Source: a virus | DNA: 43,542 nucleotides | Reading direction: 5' to 3' (one strand) | Virus record (IMG/VR): IMGVR_UViG_3300028654_000029 | Span: 1-43,542 of that record | In this document: positions 22,453-30,282 of the stretch, one piece after another | Layout: every line of letters begins with the position of its first letter | How positions within the stretch are numbered: the first letter of the stretch is position 1 | Notes under the pieces: model-generated | Seen by the model: only the letters and a program-made list of their open reading frames with translations | Database searches by the model: none | Told to the model about the DNA's origin: nothing | Translations under genes and position numbers: made by a program

Positions 22453-23637
22453 TCACAGACCTCCGGTGGACGATGTTATCTCTTCTTGTCGAGCCTGGGC
22501 CATGGACGACAATGCCTTCATCTGGGATGAACTGAGACCCCTGAACATCGCGACCTTCTTCTCGGTTTTAATGATTTCGTCTGGGGTCTTGCATGCCTCG
22601 AGTTCAGATTTGAACCTTCCGTACGCCACCTGCGCAGTCTCTTCCGCCTCGCTTTCCTCTGTCTGAACGGTATCCGCGCCGATTCCTCGGTCCTTCTCCA
22701 TCTTTTCAACCGCCATCGTTATCTTCTTCCATCCGACGCTCTCCTTGCCATTCTTGTCGGTCATGTAAACTTGCGCGATGTTATCGACGCCTGGATTGGC
22801 AGGGTACGTCTTGCCCGTGCTCTTGTTTGTTCCGGCGGGATAGGACGTGGCGTCCTTGATGAACTTCCTTGCAGCGTCCGCCTTTCCATCGTGGACCCGC
22901 AGGATTCTGTCCCACATCACGTCCTTCGCGTCCTTCTCGGCGGGAGTAGATGTCGCGCTCGCGCCGGCCTCGCGCCGCATTGAGTCATGCACGCGGGATA
23001 TGTCCAGACCGCACTGCGCTAGGTCATAGAGCGTGAAGCCTCTCAGTCCCCATACCTCCCGGAAACAGTTGCCCTTGTAGTTGGCCACCGCCTTCTTCAA
23101 TAGCAGTCCGAACTGAACGCTTCGGGGGTCTAGTTTCTCTCCGTACCTTTTGCCCACGAATGGGTCGAGCGTCGACGCTGTTCCCAGGATTGGTTCGATG
23201 CGCTCCGTCTGACCCGTCTGTATGTCCAGCACGCTGACTCCGCCCTGGAGTATAACCTCAAGGTGCGCCACGCCGTCGACGATCTTCTCTATACCCCACG
23301 GCGTCGGGCTGTCCGGGTATACGAGATGCACGGGTTTGTCGATGATGATGTTGTACCCGAACTTTGTCATGAGCATACGACTGACCTGGCTGACCGCGAA
23401 CTCCTGCAGGTACACCTGGCACTTCTTCTGGTCCTTGGGGTCCCCGAACGACACCCAGTCGGTCGGTTTCGTGGCCTTGGGGATCATAGTCCTGAACGCC
23501 CCGATCGCCTCGACGTACCGCTGCGCCGCCGTCGGTTCCCCGATGAACAGCGCGATCTTCTCTATGCCGACAGGTGCGAGTGCCGTCGTCTCAGTTGCCG
23601 TCTCCTCGTCGTTTATGTTAGTTTCCTGCTTATCCAT
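22453..23637 (-). CDS. Putative divergent single-strand annealing protein
   Basis: I do not recognise this 394-residue protein by a named family. Its place directly before a Cas4-like exonuclease is that of a phage annealing protein. Some features fit the Rad52/Sak-like group: FAVSQVSRMLMTKFGYNIII, a beta-sheet region with HLEVILQGG, a helix LLKKAVANYKGNCFREVWGLRGFTLYDL, and a long flexible Ala/Thr/Lys part (about 220-345) before a C-terminal helical tail (GLSSSQMKALSSMAQA). Function as SSAP is inference from context and these weak patterns. The start ATG has AAAGGGG seven to eight bases upstream. Confidence 0.55.
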   Translation of the reverse strand: MDKQETNINDEETATETTALAPVGIEKIALFIGEPTAAQRYVEAIGAFRTMIPKATKPTDWVSFGDPKDQKKCQVYLQEFAVSQVSRMLMTKFGYNIIIDKPVHLVYPDSPTPWGIEKIVDGVAHLEVILQGGVSVLDIQTGQTERIEPILGTASTLDPFVGKRYGEKLDPRSVQFGLLLKKAVANYKGNCFREVWGLRGFTLYDLAQCGLDISRVHDSMRREAGASATSTPAEKDAKDVMWDRILRVHDGKADAARKFIKDATSYPAGTNKSTGKTYPANPGVDNIAQVYMTDKNGKESVGWKKITMAVEKMEKDRGIGADTVQTEESEAEETAQVAYGRFKSELEACKTPDEIIKTEKKVAMFRGLSSSQMKALSSMAQARQEEITSSTGGL

Positions 23638-23709
23638 GGTTTTCCCCTTTTTGTTTTTGTCACCTGGAACACCCAGGCAGTTCTCAACCAGCGCGCGAAC
23701 GAACTATGC

Positions 23710-23991
23710 CTACTTGGCAGTCGCTTGACCATTGACGCGACGGCCTCCGGCCTGATCGGCCTGGATCCCGATAGCCTCCTCAATGTCGTCACCTGGACGT
23801 ACCCCCGATTCCCTTATTTTCCGCTCGAGGAGAATCAACCCCCAGGAAACCAGCTGTTTCCTGATTGCCGCCCCGTACGAGGCCCGGAATGCCTTCTCCA
23901 TCCTATCCTGGGCTTCCAGGGCGTCGGGATGAAATGCGAAAGTGCGCATCACCTTGTACTCACCCTTGCCCCTGATCTTTTTCTTGTGCAT
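23710..23991 (-). CDS. Unknown small basic protein
   Basis: A 93-residue protein with a basic start (MHKKKIRGKGEYKVMRTFAF) and two helices (DALEAQDRMEKAFRAS, AAIRKQLVSWGLILLERKIRE). This could be a small helical or ribbon-helix DNA-binding fold. It is the first gene after the 24.0 kb promoter, 72 bases before the putative annealing protein gene. GGAGGTGAC precedes the ATG. Family not recognised. Confidence 0.58.
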   Translation of the reverse strand: MHKKKIRGKGEYKVMRTFAFHPDALEAQDRMEKAFRASYGAAIRKQLVSWGLILLERKIRESGVRPGDDIEEAIGIQADQAGGRRVNGQATAK

Positions 23992-24023
23992 GTTGTCACC
24001 TCCCTCCGTGTTCGGATGTCAAT

Positions 24024-24052
24024 ATTATTGCCTTTTTTATTATTTTTGTAAA
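24024..24052 (-). promoter_or_regulatory. Promoter of recombination operon
   Basis: The minus strand reads TTTACA, 17 bases, AATAAT, in a conspicuously AT-rich patch that overlaps the end of the preceding zinc-ribbon gene. Downstream of the -10 the sequence AATATT and the leader piece ACACGGAGG are shared with the early promoter at 28.3 kb. It would drive the annealing protein, exonuclease and following genes. Confidence 0.62.
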
Positions 24053-24255
24053 TGGTTTTTTATTATATTTTCGTGCGCGTCATTCGAGGCATCGGACAGG
24101 TCCTTGGCGGCCATCTCGATTCTCAGAATTATGGAGCATCTCCGGCAGTTCGGCGATGTCTCCTTGTCTGTAAATACGAGGAGTTTTCCGCACCGCTCGC
24201 ACTTGGGCGCCAACTTCGATCCTCCGACTGCATGCAACTGACGGATGCGGTCCAT
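24040..24255 (-). CDS. Small Zn-ribbon protein
   Basis: A 71-residue protein with a compact ribbon CERCGKLLVF...NCRRC (19-40) and a helical C-terminus (IEMAAKDLSDASNDAHENII). It abuts the upstream gene with no gap. Its last codons lie under the -35 region of the next promoter. Function unknown; similar single-ribbon proteins recur in this genome. Confidence 0.58.
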   Translation of the reverse strand: MDRIRQLHAVGGSKLAPKCERCGKLLVFTDKETSPNCRRCSIILRIEMAAKDLSDASNDAHENIIKNHLQK

Positions 24256-24462
24256 TTAGACCATCTTCCCGTTTTTGAACAGCGTGGAGAACTCCACCTC
24301 ATCGAACATAACTTCGGAGTCGTGCGGGCACATGTCGATCTTGTCGTCCGCCCATAGACTTGACGCCAACTCCTCCGCGTCATCCTGGTTAAAGGCCTCA
24401 ACCTCGACGACCCGCTTGTATGTCGCGTAAACCGCTATCTCGTACTTGTTCTTTCTCGGCAT
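24256..24462 (-). CDS. Unknown 68-residue protein
   Basis: A small alpha/beta protein: KYEIAVYATYKRVVEVEAFNQDDAEELASSL resembles DpnD/PcfM-like proteins, with two strands, a helix, and an acidic C-terminal strand (EVMFDEVEFSTLF). ATG 24462 is chosen for GGGAGG seven bases upstream. It directly follows the adenine methyltransferase gene. Function unknown. Confidence 0.58.
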   Translation of the reverse strand: MPRKNKYEIAVYATYKRVVEVEAFNQDDAEELASSLWADDKIDMCPHDSEVMFDEVEFSTLFKNGKMV

Positions 24463-24473
24463 GGTATTCCTCC

Positions 24474-25901
24474 CTATGTTTTTCCCGGAAGCCAACCCTT
24501 CATGCGGCAGGCCCGGATGTTGAACTCCTTCCAGGTGAACTCCTCACGGAATGTCAGGTGGACCGTCCCCTTCTTGTAGTACCGTATTGGGAAGAAGTGC
24601 GTACTCTCGCACACGCCCGATGCGTCTCCCTCAAAACTTTTATTAAGGGCATCGGAGACCGTAACGACATTTGATAATTTTTTACCGGAGACGGCATTCA
24701 TGGCGATGTCTATGTCCCGGATCTCATTGTCATAATTGTAGTTTATATGGAATGCCTTACCCCCAAACCATGGACTGATGATGTGTGGTAGTACCACTTT
24801 TCGCGATGCCATCCACGACTTATCGGAGACCCAACCCTCCGGATGGATGCGGTTGTCCGAGTGGTACCGTGTGAAGTAGTCGAACACCTCCTCGATGCAC
24901 GCCTGTTGGATCTCATTCCCATTGGACATGATCATGAGAAACAAGGATTGTATGTTTTCCTTCGTGAACTCGAGTGATTGGTGCGTCTTCTGAAACTTGT
25001 CAAAGTCGTCTCGTACCTTGCGAGTCATGAGGTTTTCTATCTTTACCATACTGAACACATTCTTCCAGCATTCCATCCGGAATTCCTCAATGAATGCATT
25101 ATGCGAGGAACCATAGTCTCCCTTGAATGCGTTCATCAGGTACTCTGGAAACTTGGAATATGACGGAAGAATATGGTCCGCGTGGTAGGACATCCGGCTG
25201 CGAAGTTTGTAATAATCAGCGAATAATTCCTTGACCTTCTCGTACTCCAAAACGACGTTTCCAACCACGTCCCGGACCGCTACCTCATTCGGGATCTCTT
25301 CCTCATTGATCCGGTACTCCTTCTCACTCGTATTGGACGCGTCCTTGAAAAAATCGAAGTCCTCCCCCACGGACTTTTTCGTCAACGTGACCATGACGAC
25401 GTCAACCTGCGTCTTCCGCTCCGCGTCCGAGAAGCACTTCCCGAGTTCAGTTATCTTCCCATGTTCCAGGATGATAGTACCGAGCAACGCTCGCTCCCGG
25501 CTCGCCATTAGGTTGCGAGTCGTCTCCGCGTTAAGCAGACAGACGATCACGCCATCTTTCATGATCTCCCAGGCGCGCAGCAAGTGCTTGGTTCCTGAAG
25601 AGAAAGGCGGGTTCATAACGATTCCGTCGAACCTATAACTCGGGACGTACGTCATAAAGTCGTGCGCCACCAGGTTGAATTTTTTCCCAATTAGTGTCGC
25701 CTGTAGGTCCGGGTCAGATTCAATGACAAAGAGATTCGCGCGGTTTCCGTAGTTCTTTACGAAATCGGCAAGGTCTCCCTTTCCGGCGGATGGTTCGAGT
25801 ATATACGGTTCATCCACGTTCTTAATCGCCTCGAACATCTCGTTGACCATGCGGATGCCTATGCGTTCGGGAGTTGGGTAAAAATCAGGATTGTTCAACA
25901 T
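24474..25901 (-). CDS. DUF4942 N6-adenine DNA methyltransferase
   Basis: A 475-residue enzyme. The SAM site is LEPSAGKGDLADF (35-47), the catalytic motif is NPPF (97-100), and a target region follows with conserved DUF4942 parts: YYKLRSRMSYHADHILPSY in the middle and FFPIRYYKKGTVHLTFRE near the end. FYPTPERI at the N-terminus is common in this family. It probably methylates adenine in phage DNA to resist host restriction. AAGGAG precedes the ATG. It is the only large enzyme of the early region. Confidence 0.85.
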   Translation of the reverse strand: MLNNPDFYPTPERIGIRMVNEMFEAIKNVDEPYILEPSAGKGDLADFVKNYGNRANLFVIESDPDLQATLIGKKFNLVAHDFMTYVPSYRFDGIVMNPPFSSGTKHLLRAWEIMKDGVIVCLLNAETTRNLMASRERALLGTIILEHGKITELGKCFSDAERKTQVDVVMVTLTKKSVGEDFDFFKDASNTSEKEYRINEEEIPNEVAVRDVVGNVVLEYEKVKELFADYYKLRSRMSYHADHILPSYSKFPEYLMNAFKGDYGSSHNAFIEEFRMECWKNVFSMVKIENLMTRKVRDDFDKFQKTHQSLEFTKENIQSLFLMIMSNGNEIQQACIEEVFDYFTRYHSDNRIHPEGWVSDKSWMASRKVVLPHIISPWFGGKAFHINYNYDNEIRDIDIAMNAVSGKKLSNVVTVSDALNKSFEGDASGVCESTHFFPIRYYKKGTVHLTFREEFTWKEFNIRACRMKGWLPGKT

Positions 25902-26152
25902 TTTTTTATCTCCTTTTCCAGCACCGACAAGACGATGTTCTTCGCCTCATTGAGCACCAGTATGGCTTCGTAGTTATAGTCATCCCTTTTAATTATTATA
26001 TTGGAAGATATTCTCCGGCAGATGGAGTTGCGAATGCGCTTTAACGTGAGTTTGTGTTCGTACACCTCGACGCGAAGCCTTCGGACCTCATGGAGTAACC
26101 GCGCCTTATGCGTATCTCCGGCCTTGATCATTTCGAGTTCGTCCCTGTCCAT
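25895..26152 (-). CDS. Unknown 85-residue helical protein
   Basis: Charged and mainly helical: a first helix RLLHEVRRLRVEVYEHKLTLKRIRN with heptad character, a short linker, and a second helix LVLNEAKNIVLSVLEKEIKK. No Cys ribbon, signal or membrane segment. It overlaps the methyltransferase start by seven bases. Function not recognised. Confidence 0.55.
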   Translation of the reverse strand: MDRDELEMIKAGDTHKARLLHEVRRLRVEVYEHKLTLKRIRNSICRRISSNIIIKRDDYNYEAILVLNEAKNIVLSVLEKEIKKC

Positions 26153-26154
26153 GG

Positions 26155-26595
26155 TTACTCACCATTACTTTCTCGTGCTTCAATCCACCTCCGGATCACG
26201 CATGCCTTTACCCTCGCCCCTTGATCTGGCGCGTTCGCGATAAACGCATTCTTGAATTCCTGGTGCATTTTAATCGCGTCGTCCGGCCCGACAAACCGGA
26301 GCAGGATATTATATGCTAGGTCCGCCGGACCACTACCGGCATATCCCCAACCATAACCGGTGGGCGAGTGCATGGCCCTCTGCTGCCTGACATTGGTCTC
26401 TATGTTTCCGTCCAATAGTTTCCTGAAAAACACATCCTCCGGGCATTTTGGGTCATTCGCCACCAGGACGATGTTCGTCCCCTGTTGCAGAATTCCCATG
26501 CCGGAGAGTTTAAACTGCCAGCACTGAGGACCGTATCCGCGCTCAACGGATTTTGGGTGCTTCAATGGCCGCTTGCATTTTTTACATGATGTCAT
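26155..26595 (-). CDS. DUF6011/DUF6166-like protein
   Basis: A 146-residue protein with two recognisable parts. Residues 1-26 (CKKCKRPLKHPKSVERGYGPQC) match the small metal-binding DUF6011 motif. Residues about 78-110 (GYGWGYAGSGPADLAYNILL) match DUF6166. Both are frequent in mobile elements and of unknown function. A strong GGAGGAA precedes the ATG, which overlaps the previous stop. Confidence 0.7.
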   Translation of the reverse strand: MTSCKKCKRPLKHPKSVERGYGPQCWQFKLSGMGILQQGTNIVLVANDPKCPEDVFFRKLLDGNIETNVRQQRAMHSPTGYGWGYAGSGPADLAYNILLRFVGPDDAIKMHQEFKNAFIANAPDQGARVKACVIRRWIEARESNGE

Positions 26596-26810
26596 TACCG
26601 TTCCTCCCGCTTCAGTCTTAGGTCCGTTGCCTGCGATATATTCCGAACTTCCCTGATGATCTCGTTCGTCCCGCCGGTCGCATAGAAGCGAGTTATTGGA
26701 ACGTCCTCCATTTCGGATCCGGTCGTAAGATTGATCGCGTCAACCACTCCGTTACCATGAAAACGCGTGAACATGTACTCGTATTTGCTTCCCCTCAATC
26801 TTATGGCCAT
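26595..26810 (-). CDS. Unknown 71-residue protein
   Basis: A beta-rich start (YEYMFTRFHGNGVVDAINLTTGSEMEDV) followed by a helix and a basic C-terminus (LRLKREER). It ends exactly where the next gene starts. Small, soluble, not recognised; an early host-interaction protein is possible but only by position. Confidence 0.5.
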   Translation of the reverse strand: MAIRLRGSKYEYMFTRFHGNGVVDAINLTTGSEMEDVPITRFYATGGTNEIIREVRNISQATDLRLKREER

Positions 26811-26814
26811 GGCG

Positions 26815-27081
26815 TCACCATATTCCTGAGAAATTCGCTGGCGGGTACTGCATGTCCGTCAGGTTCCACCAGAAGTGTTCCTGGCAATCGCAATGTCTGA
26901 CGAGCCACGCGGCCTTGGCTGATTGCATCTTAACCTGGTAATTTCCGTCGGATACAAACAATTCTCCGGTCACATTTGTCCATATTTTAAGTTCTCCGGA
27001 CTTGAATCCGCATTTGATTGATGCCTCGACCACGCGAGTGAGGTTGCGTTCTATTTTATCGTAAAACCTAAACCTTGGCAT
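26815..27081 (-). CDS. Unknown 88-residue protein
   Basis: Start ATG 27081 is preferred for AAGGGG six bases upstream; an ATG two codons earlier has no spacing. The sequence is mixed with an aromatic C-terminal part (CQEHFWWNLTDMQYPPANFSGIW). Not recognised. It overlaps the upstream gene by 14 bases. Confidence 0.5.
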   Translation of the reverse strand: MPRFRFYDKIERNLTRVVEASIKCGFKSGELKIWTNVTGELFVSDGNYQVKMQSAKAAWLVRHCDCQEHFWWNLTDMQYPPANFSGIW

Positions 27082-27367
27082 GGCCATCCCCTTCGTATTC
27101 CCCCTGGTATTGAATTATTTCTTCGGCCGTGGCCGGCTTGTCAGCATCGCAGAACCTGGAATTGAAGTTATATAGCAGTCCATCAATGTACTCCTTCATT
27201 CCCTTCGCCTTCAATCGGTCCGTCTCGTACATTTTTGACATGACCGGGTCGGTCGATTTTTCCAGGTAATTAACTGCTCGCTTCTCATTGGCCAAACACC
27301 GGTTGCGGTGCTCGACCAGTTCCTGCAGTGTGATGGTGATTGATTTTTTATCCTCGCTTATGAACAT
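27068..27367 (-). CDS. Unknown 99-residue protein
   Basis: Helical, charged protein: a short beta start (KKSITITLQELVEH), then helices through CLANEKRAVNYLEK and KAKGMKEYIDGLLYNFN, and an acidic tail with TAEEIIQYQGEYEG. GGGGAG lies just before the ATG. Family not recognised. Confidence 0.5.
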   Translation of the reverse strand: MFISEDKKSITITLQELVEHRNRCLANEKRAVNYLEKSTDPVMSKMYETDRLKAKGMKEYIDGLLYNFNSRFCDADKPATAEEIIQYQGEYEGDGHAKV

Positions 27368-27410
27368 CTTCTCCCCTTTCAGCGTAAGGCCGCCGCCTTT
27401 CCGTTATAAT

Positions 27411-27806
27411 TCAAACGGTTATTTCACCCACATAACGAGCAATTGCCTCGAGTTTTTGCTGGCAGTCACGTTTGGCATAGTATGACATTTCCAACGGTGA
27501 TAAATACGCCTCCAAAATGTCGTCCAAAAATTTCAATGACAATCTCAGCCTGGACAAATTCAAAAATAGATTTGCACACACCTTTGAAGCTCCGGATTTT
27601 CCATGCAAACTTTTCAACTCTTGTTCAGTAGTAGTTTTCAATTTCAGCAACTGTGATTTTGAGCTTTTTATTAAATCCGGTTGAAATAATTCCGGCGTAT
27701 ACTCTCCGCATGCCTGAGCCGCGGCACACGATTCCATCATCACTGATACGTCGCCAAATAATGCCTGGGATTTTTCCGTCTCCGTTTGAAGAGAGTTTTT
27801 GGTCAT
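27411..27806 (-). CDS. Unknown 131-residue helical protein
   Basis: A helix-rich protein with Leu- and Lys-rich middle (SQLLKLKTTTEQELKSLHG; LFLNLSRLRLSLKFLDDILE) and four scattered cysteines that do not form a ribbon. No signal peptide. It overlaps the preceding gene by four bases. Not recognised. Confidence 0.5.
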   Translation of the reverse strand: MTKNSLQTETEKSQALFGDVSVMMESCAAAQACGEYTPELFQPDLIKSSKSQLLKLKTTTEQELKSLHGKSGASKVCANLFLNLSRLRLSLKFLDDILEAYLSPLEMSYYAKRDCQQKLEAIARYVGEITV

Positions 27807-28018
27807 TTTTTTACACCGATTACGGTGCTTATTACTGAGAACAATTCTTCACTTTCAATCCACACCGTGAATCCGTTTCCATGTTCATCAGAACCCGTTA
27901 TATATCCGACTCCCTCGGTGAGTCCCTTACGAGCATCACATCCGCATTCACAAGGCCGGCAAACTTGAAGTGGACGCCCCTTGTCACCGTTCCATTTTAT
28001 TTGCTTCCAGTTGTTCAT
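27803..28018 (-). CDS. Unknown 71-residue protein with Cys cluster
   Basis: Start ATG 28018 has AAGGAGG upstream; the frame runs further but without a start signal. Cysteines in CRPCECGCDARKG (20-32) are close enough to bind a metal. A beta region follows (GVGYITGSDEHGNGFTVWIESEELF). Second gene of the early operon. Function unknown. Confidence 0.55.
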   Translation of the reverse strand: MNNWKQIKWNGDKGRPLQVCRPCECGCDARKGLTEGVGYITGSDEHGNGFTVWIESEELFSVISTVIGVKK

Positions 28019-28038
28019 TTTAGAACCTCCTTGTTTTT

Positions 28039-28272
28039 TTAGTTTCCCATTCCCAAACGAGTCTTCATGGCGACAAAAACCATCATGGGGTTTCCACCGT
28101 TCTCGATCGCCTGGTCGGCCCAACGAGTTACGAACACCGCACTCCAGGACTGGCTTTCTTCAAATATATTTCGGTTATAGGCGATGAGTTTTTCCATTGC
28201 CTCGCGCGGCGTGTTTGTGAAGGTGTCCATCTTTTTCATGTCGTTTTTCAGGTCTGTGAATTGGTTCGTCAT
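28039..28272 (-). CDS. First early gene, unknown 77-residue protein
   Basis: It starts at ATG 28272 with GGAGG five bases upstream, about 30 bases after the predicted transcription start of the early promoter. The protein is helical (REAMEKLIAYNRNIFEESQSW; NPMMVFVAMKTRLGM). As the first gene after the strongest promoter it is the best candidate for an immediate host-takeover function, but nothing in its sequence proves this. Confidence 0.6.
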   Translation of the reverse strand: MTNQFTDLKNDMKKMDTFTNTPREAMEKLIAYNRNIFEESQSWSAVFVTRWADQAIENGGNPMMVFVAMKTRLGMGN

Positions 28273-28308
28273 GGCGTTCCTCCGTGTCGTTTGTCATCCA
28301 CTATTAAT

Positions 28309-28337
28309 ATTATCGTCCTTTTCGGACAAAAAGTAAA
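28309..28337 (-). promoter_or_regulatory. Early promoter with operator-like inverted repeat
   Basis: The minus strand reads TTTACT, a 17-base spacer and GATAAT, followed by AATATT-like sequence. The spacer contains GTCC-GAAAA-GGAC, a four-base inverted repeat centred between the boxes, a likely repressor or activator site. Upstream is a long AT-rich tract (28338-28375) that could serve as an UP element. It heads the whole early operon. Confidence 0.75.
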
Positions 28338-28410
28338 CAAAAAAATAATATATTTTAATTATTTTTTACAATGGTTTTAGGGTTTGAAATGAGCGGTTTT
28401 GTAGGGATTT

Positions 28411-28477
28411 AAAAGGAAAGCCCCCCAGATGGTCAGTCCGGGGGGCCTAGCCGGCGGAAAGGGGGAAAAACGCCGGC
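28411..28477 (-). terminator. Double-hairpin late terminator
   Basis: On the minus strand the first hairpin is GCCGGCG/CGCCGGC with a 14-base loop (28450-28477). The second is GCCCCCC/GGGGGGC with a 13-base loop (28420-28446), followed by TTTCCTTTT. Both lie 60-130 bases after the last late gene and about 75 bases before the early promoter. They would stop late transcription from running into the early operon. Confidence 0.8.
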
Positions 28478-28537
28478 CTATGGGTATAAGTATCTATGCC
28501 TCTCGACGGGGATAGGGGTTATTCCCAGAGTTCATAT

Positions 28538-29365
28538 TCAGAACTCCAGCGTGTTGATGTAGTCCTCGAAACTGCATTGAAAGCATAACGGTTCAAACCC
28601 ACGTGACACGCACCAATTGGCAATGTCCCTGGGAGCAATACGTTGTGGATCTAATCCCTGCGCGATCATCCAGTTTAGAATCGAGTAGTCCCCGCCCGCG
28701 ATGAACGTTTCAGTGGCCGTGGAACATACCTTGATATCGGGAGGGTTAGGAATGAAAGGCAGTACCCAGTTTCCTATCTCAAAGATGTCGTATATTTCAC
28801 CAACCCACTTATAGGCCTCAATGGCGATAGCCAATTTATCGTCCTCGGTCCAGTCGGTTGGAAGCCAGGCGATGACCTGTTCGTCCTCGCGCGTGACACT
28901 CTGCAATTCATCAATGACGACATAGAGTCCGGATGAAACGCACTCAAACTCTTTTGGTTTCGCGGGTATCCCCTGGACCCATGGCACCGGACGGCCATCG
29001 GTGGTATCTGACCAACGCATATTCATTTTTAAATTGTCAGGATGCGTCGGGGAGTTCCTCCAACGAGGAGAAGGTTTTCGAACCATGAGGTCCGGACATG
29101 TCGCGCGTGCCTTCTTGGCCAAATCATATGGGATGCACAATTCAGAGTGGTACCATGGAGAATTCGTCTGCTTTTTAACCGCCCGGCCAAATGAACTTGC
29201 ATTTATAGCGGTGGTGCAAAGTATTGCTGGACCGCCATGCTCCTGTAATTGCTGATAGAGAGCCTGATTGTTGGTCTTGACAACCGGCAGGGTAATGACG
29301 CTTCCAATTCCAGCAAAAGAACCAAAAGTTTCAATTGTGCTTGAGTTTCGCCACTTCGGAGTCAT
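28538..29365 (-). CDS. Permuted papain-like (NlpC/P60-type) hydrolase
   Basis: A 275-residue protein with a pattern of permuted papain-like cysteine peptidases: WYHSELCI (His73), a middle GEIYDIFEIGNW helix, and KVCSTATETFIAGGDY with Cys214 as the candidate nucleophile. In this group, related to YiiX/YaeF, the His comes before the Cys. It is the last gene of the late region, after the amidase and putative holin, so a second peptidoglycan or amide hydrolase is likely. ATG 29365 overlaps the previous stop as ATGA; the frame is open 13 codons further. Confidence 0.6.
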   Translation of the reverse strand: MTPKWRNSSTIETFGSFAGIGSVITLPVVKTNNQALYQQLQEHGGPAILCTTAINASSFGRAVKKQTNSPWYHSELCIPYDLAKKARATCPDLMVRKPSPRWRNSPTHPDNLKMNMRWSDTTDGRPVPWVQGIPAKPKEFECVSSGLYVVIDELQSVTREDEQVIAWLPTDWTEDDKLAIAIEAYKWVGEIYDIFEIGNWVLPFIPNPPDIKVCSTATETFIAGGDYSILNWMIAQGLDPQRIAPRDIANWCVSRGFEPLCFQCSFEDYINTLEF

Positions 29366-29751
29366 TGTTGCACCGGACCGATTAATTCCGGATTTATTTG
29401 GCATGCGATTTCCGCCCGCCGCTTGGCCGCATAACTGGCCATCTTAGAACAGGCGTCAGACACCGTATAATAGGCGGCGGAAAAGCCGGCGGCAAGCATC
29501 GCATGGTTAGTCCATAGAAGTTTAAGAGACTCCTGCATGGCAGTCGCGTTTTGGGCCCCATCCGACCATCCCATGACGAGCGCAACTGACTTCCCAACCA
29601 AGTCCATGAACTGTCCGGCCAGCACCAGCATGGCTCCAAGTCCGATTGCAACCTGTCCAAGATTGATGGCATACGTCTTCTTGCCCTGCAGCCAAATCTT
29701 TGCCTTGTTGAACATCCCGAAGAACTCACCGATTTTGATTAATAACCCCAT
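29362..29751 (-). CDS. Putative holin
   Basis: A 129-residue protein with an N-terminal amphipathic segment, one clear membrane helix (about 29-52: NLGQVAIGLGAMLVLAGQFMDLV) and a second weaker one (about 84-98: AMLAAGFSAAYYTV), then a polar tail. Size, charge and position between the amidase and the hydrolase fit a class II-like holin that opens the membrane for the endolysin. No family motif seen, so the call rests on topology and context. Confidence 0.55.
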   Translation of the reverse strand: MGLLIKIGEFFGMFNKAKIWLQGKKTYAINLGQVAIGLGAMLVLAGQFMDLVGKSVALVMGWSDGAQNATAMQESLKLLWTNHAMLAAGFSAAYYTVSDACSKMASYAAKRRAEIACQINPELIGPVQQ

Positions 29752-29840
29752 TTTAAGCCTCCCCTTACCGGATATACCCCCGTAACCATTATCACGTCGA
29801 AATAACGGCTCCCAGGAGCTAAAAACCTATATTGTGGACG

Positions 29841-30278
29841 TCACCACTTGTGCATTAACTTGAGAATTCCAGCGATTGAACCAACTATCGTGATTAGTGT
29901 TCCGAGCGTGGCTCCGGAGTTCATGAGCGCTATCTTCCATAGTTGGCCATTCCACTTGTCGAAAAAATTATCCAGTTTAACCAATGTGTCGGCCTTGAAC
30001 TTCGCATTGTCGTCTATCCCTCTGCATATCGTCTCATTCATGATGTGCAACTTTTCCTCCTCGTCCACTCGACGCATTCGTAGTCTTTCGATGTCCTGTT
30101 TGTTCTGGCCAGCGAGTTCCAGCATGTTCTTGGCCACGGCGCCGTACGAACCAACCTTTGACTCCAAGTGTTCAAGTTCATTCCTGGTCCACACATTCTC
30201 CGCATCGATCTTGTCTATTCTGGCGAATATGCGACTGGAGAATCCCTCGTGAAACTTCATGTGTTCAAGTTCCTCCAT
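29841..30278 (-). CDS. XhlA-like coiled-coil protein with C-terminal membrane helix
   Basis: A 145-residue protein: a coiled coil from about 20 to 95 (IDKIDAENVWTRNELEHLES; KQDIERLRMRRVDEEEKL) and one membrane helix near the end (about 116-142: ALMNSGATLGTLITIVGSIAGILKLM). This is the layout of XhlA, which works with a holin in PBSX-type lysis. A spanin is less likely because the helix is at the C-terminus. ATG 30278 follows the amidase stop; GGAGGTGG lies about 11 bases upstream. Confidence 0.6.
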   Translation of the reverse strand: MEELEHMKFHEGFSSRIFARIDKIDAENVWTRNELEHLESKVGSYGAVAKNMLELAGQNKQDIERLRMRRVDEEEKLHIMNETICRGIDDNAKFKADTLVKLDNFFDKWNGQLWKIALMNSGATLGTLITIVGSIAGILKLMHKW

Positions 30279-30282
30279 GGTG

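Noticed and set aside
16648-29796. Shared 13-base string (CGTGATAATGGTT) at the initiator promoter and at 29784-29796
   Set aside because: Matches of this length between two places are expected by chance in a genome of this size, and the second site has no clear promoter.
29841-30278. Rz-like spanin
   Set aside because: The membrane helix is at the C-terminus and not the N-terminus, and there is no embedded lipoprotein gene.
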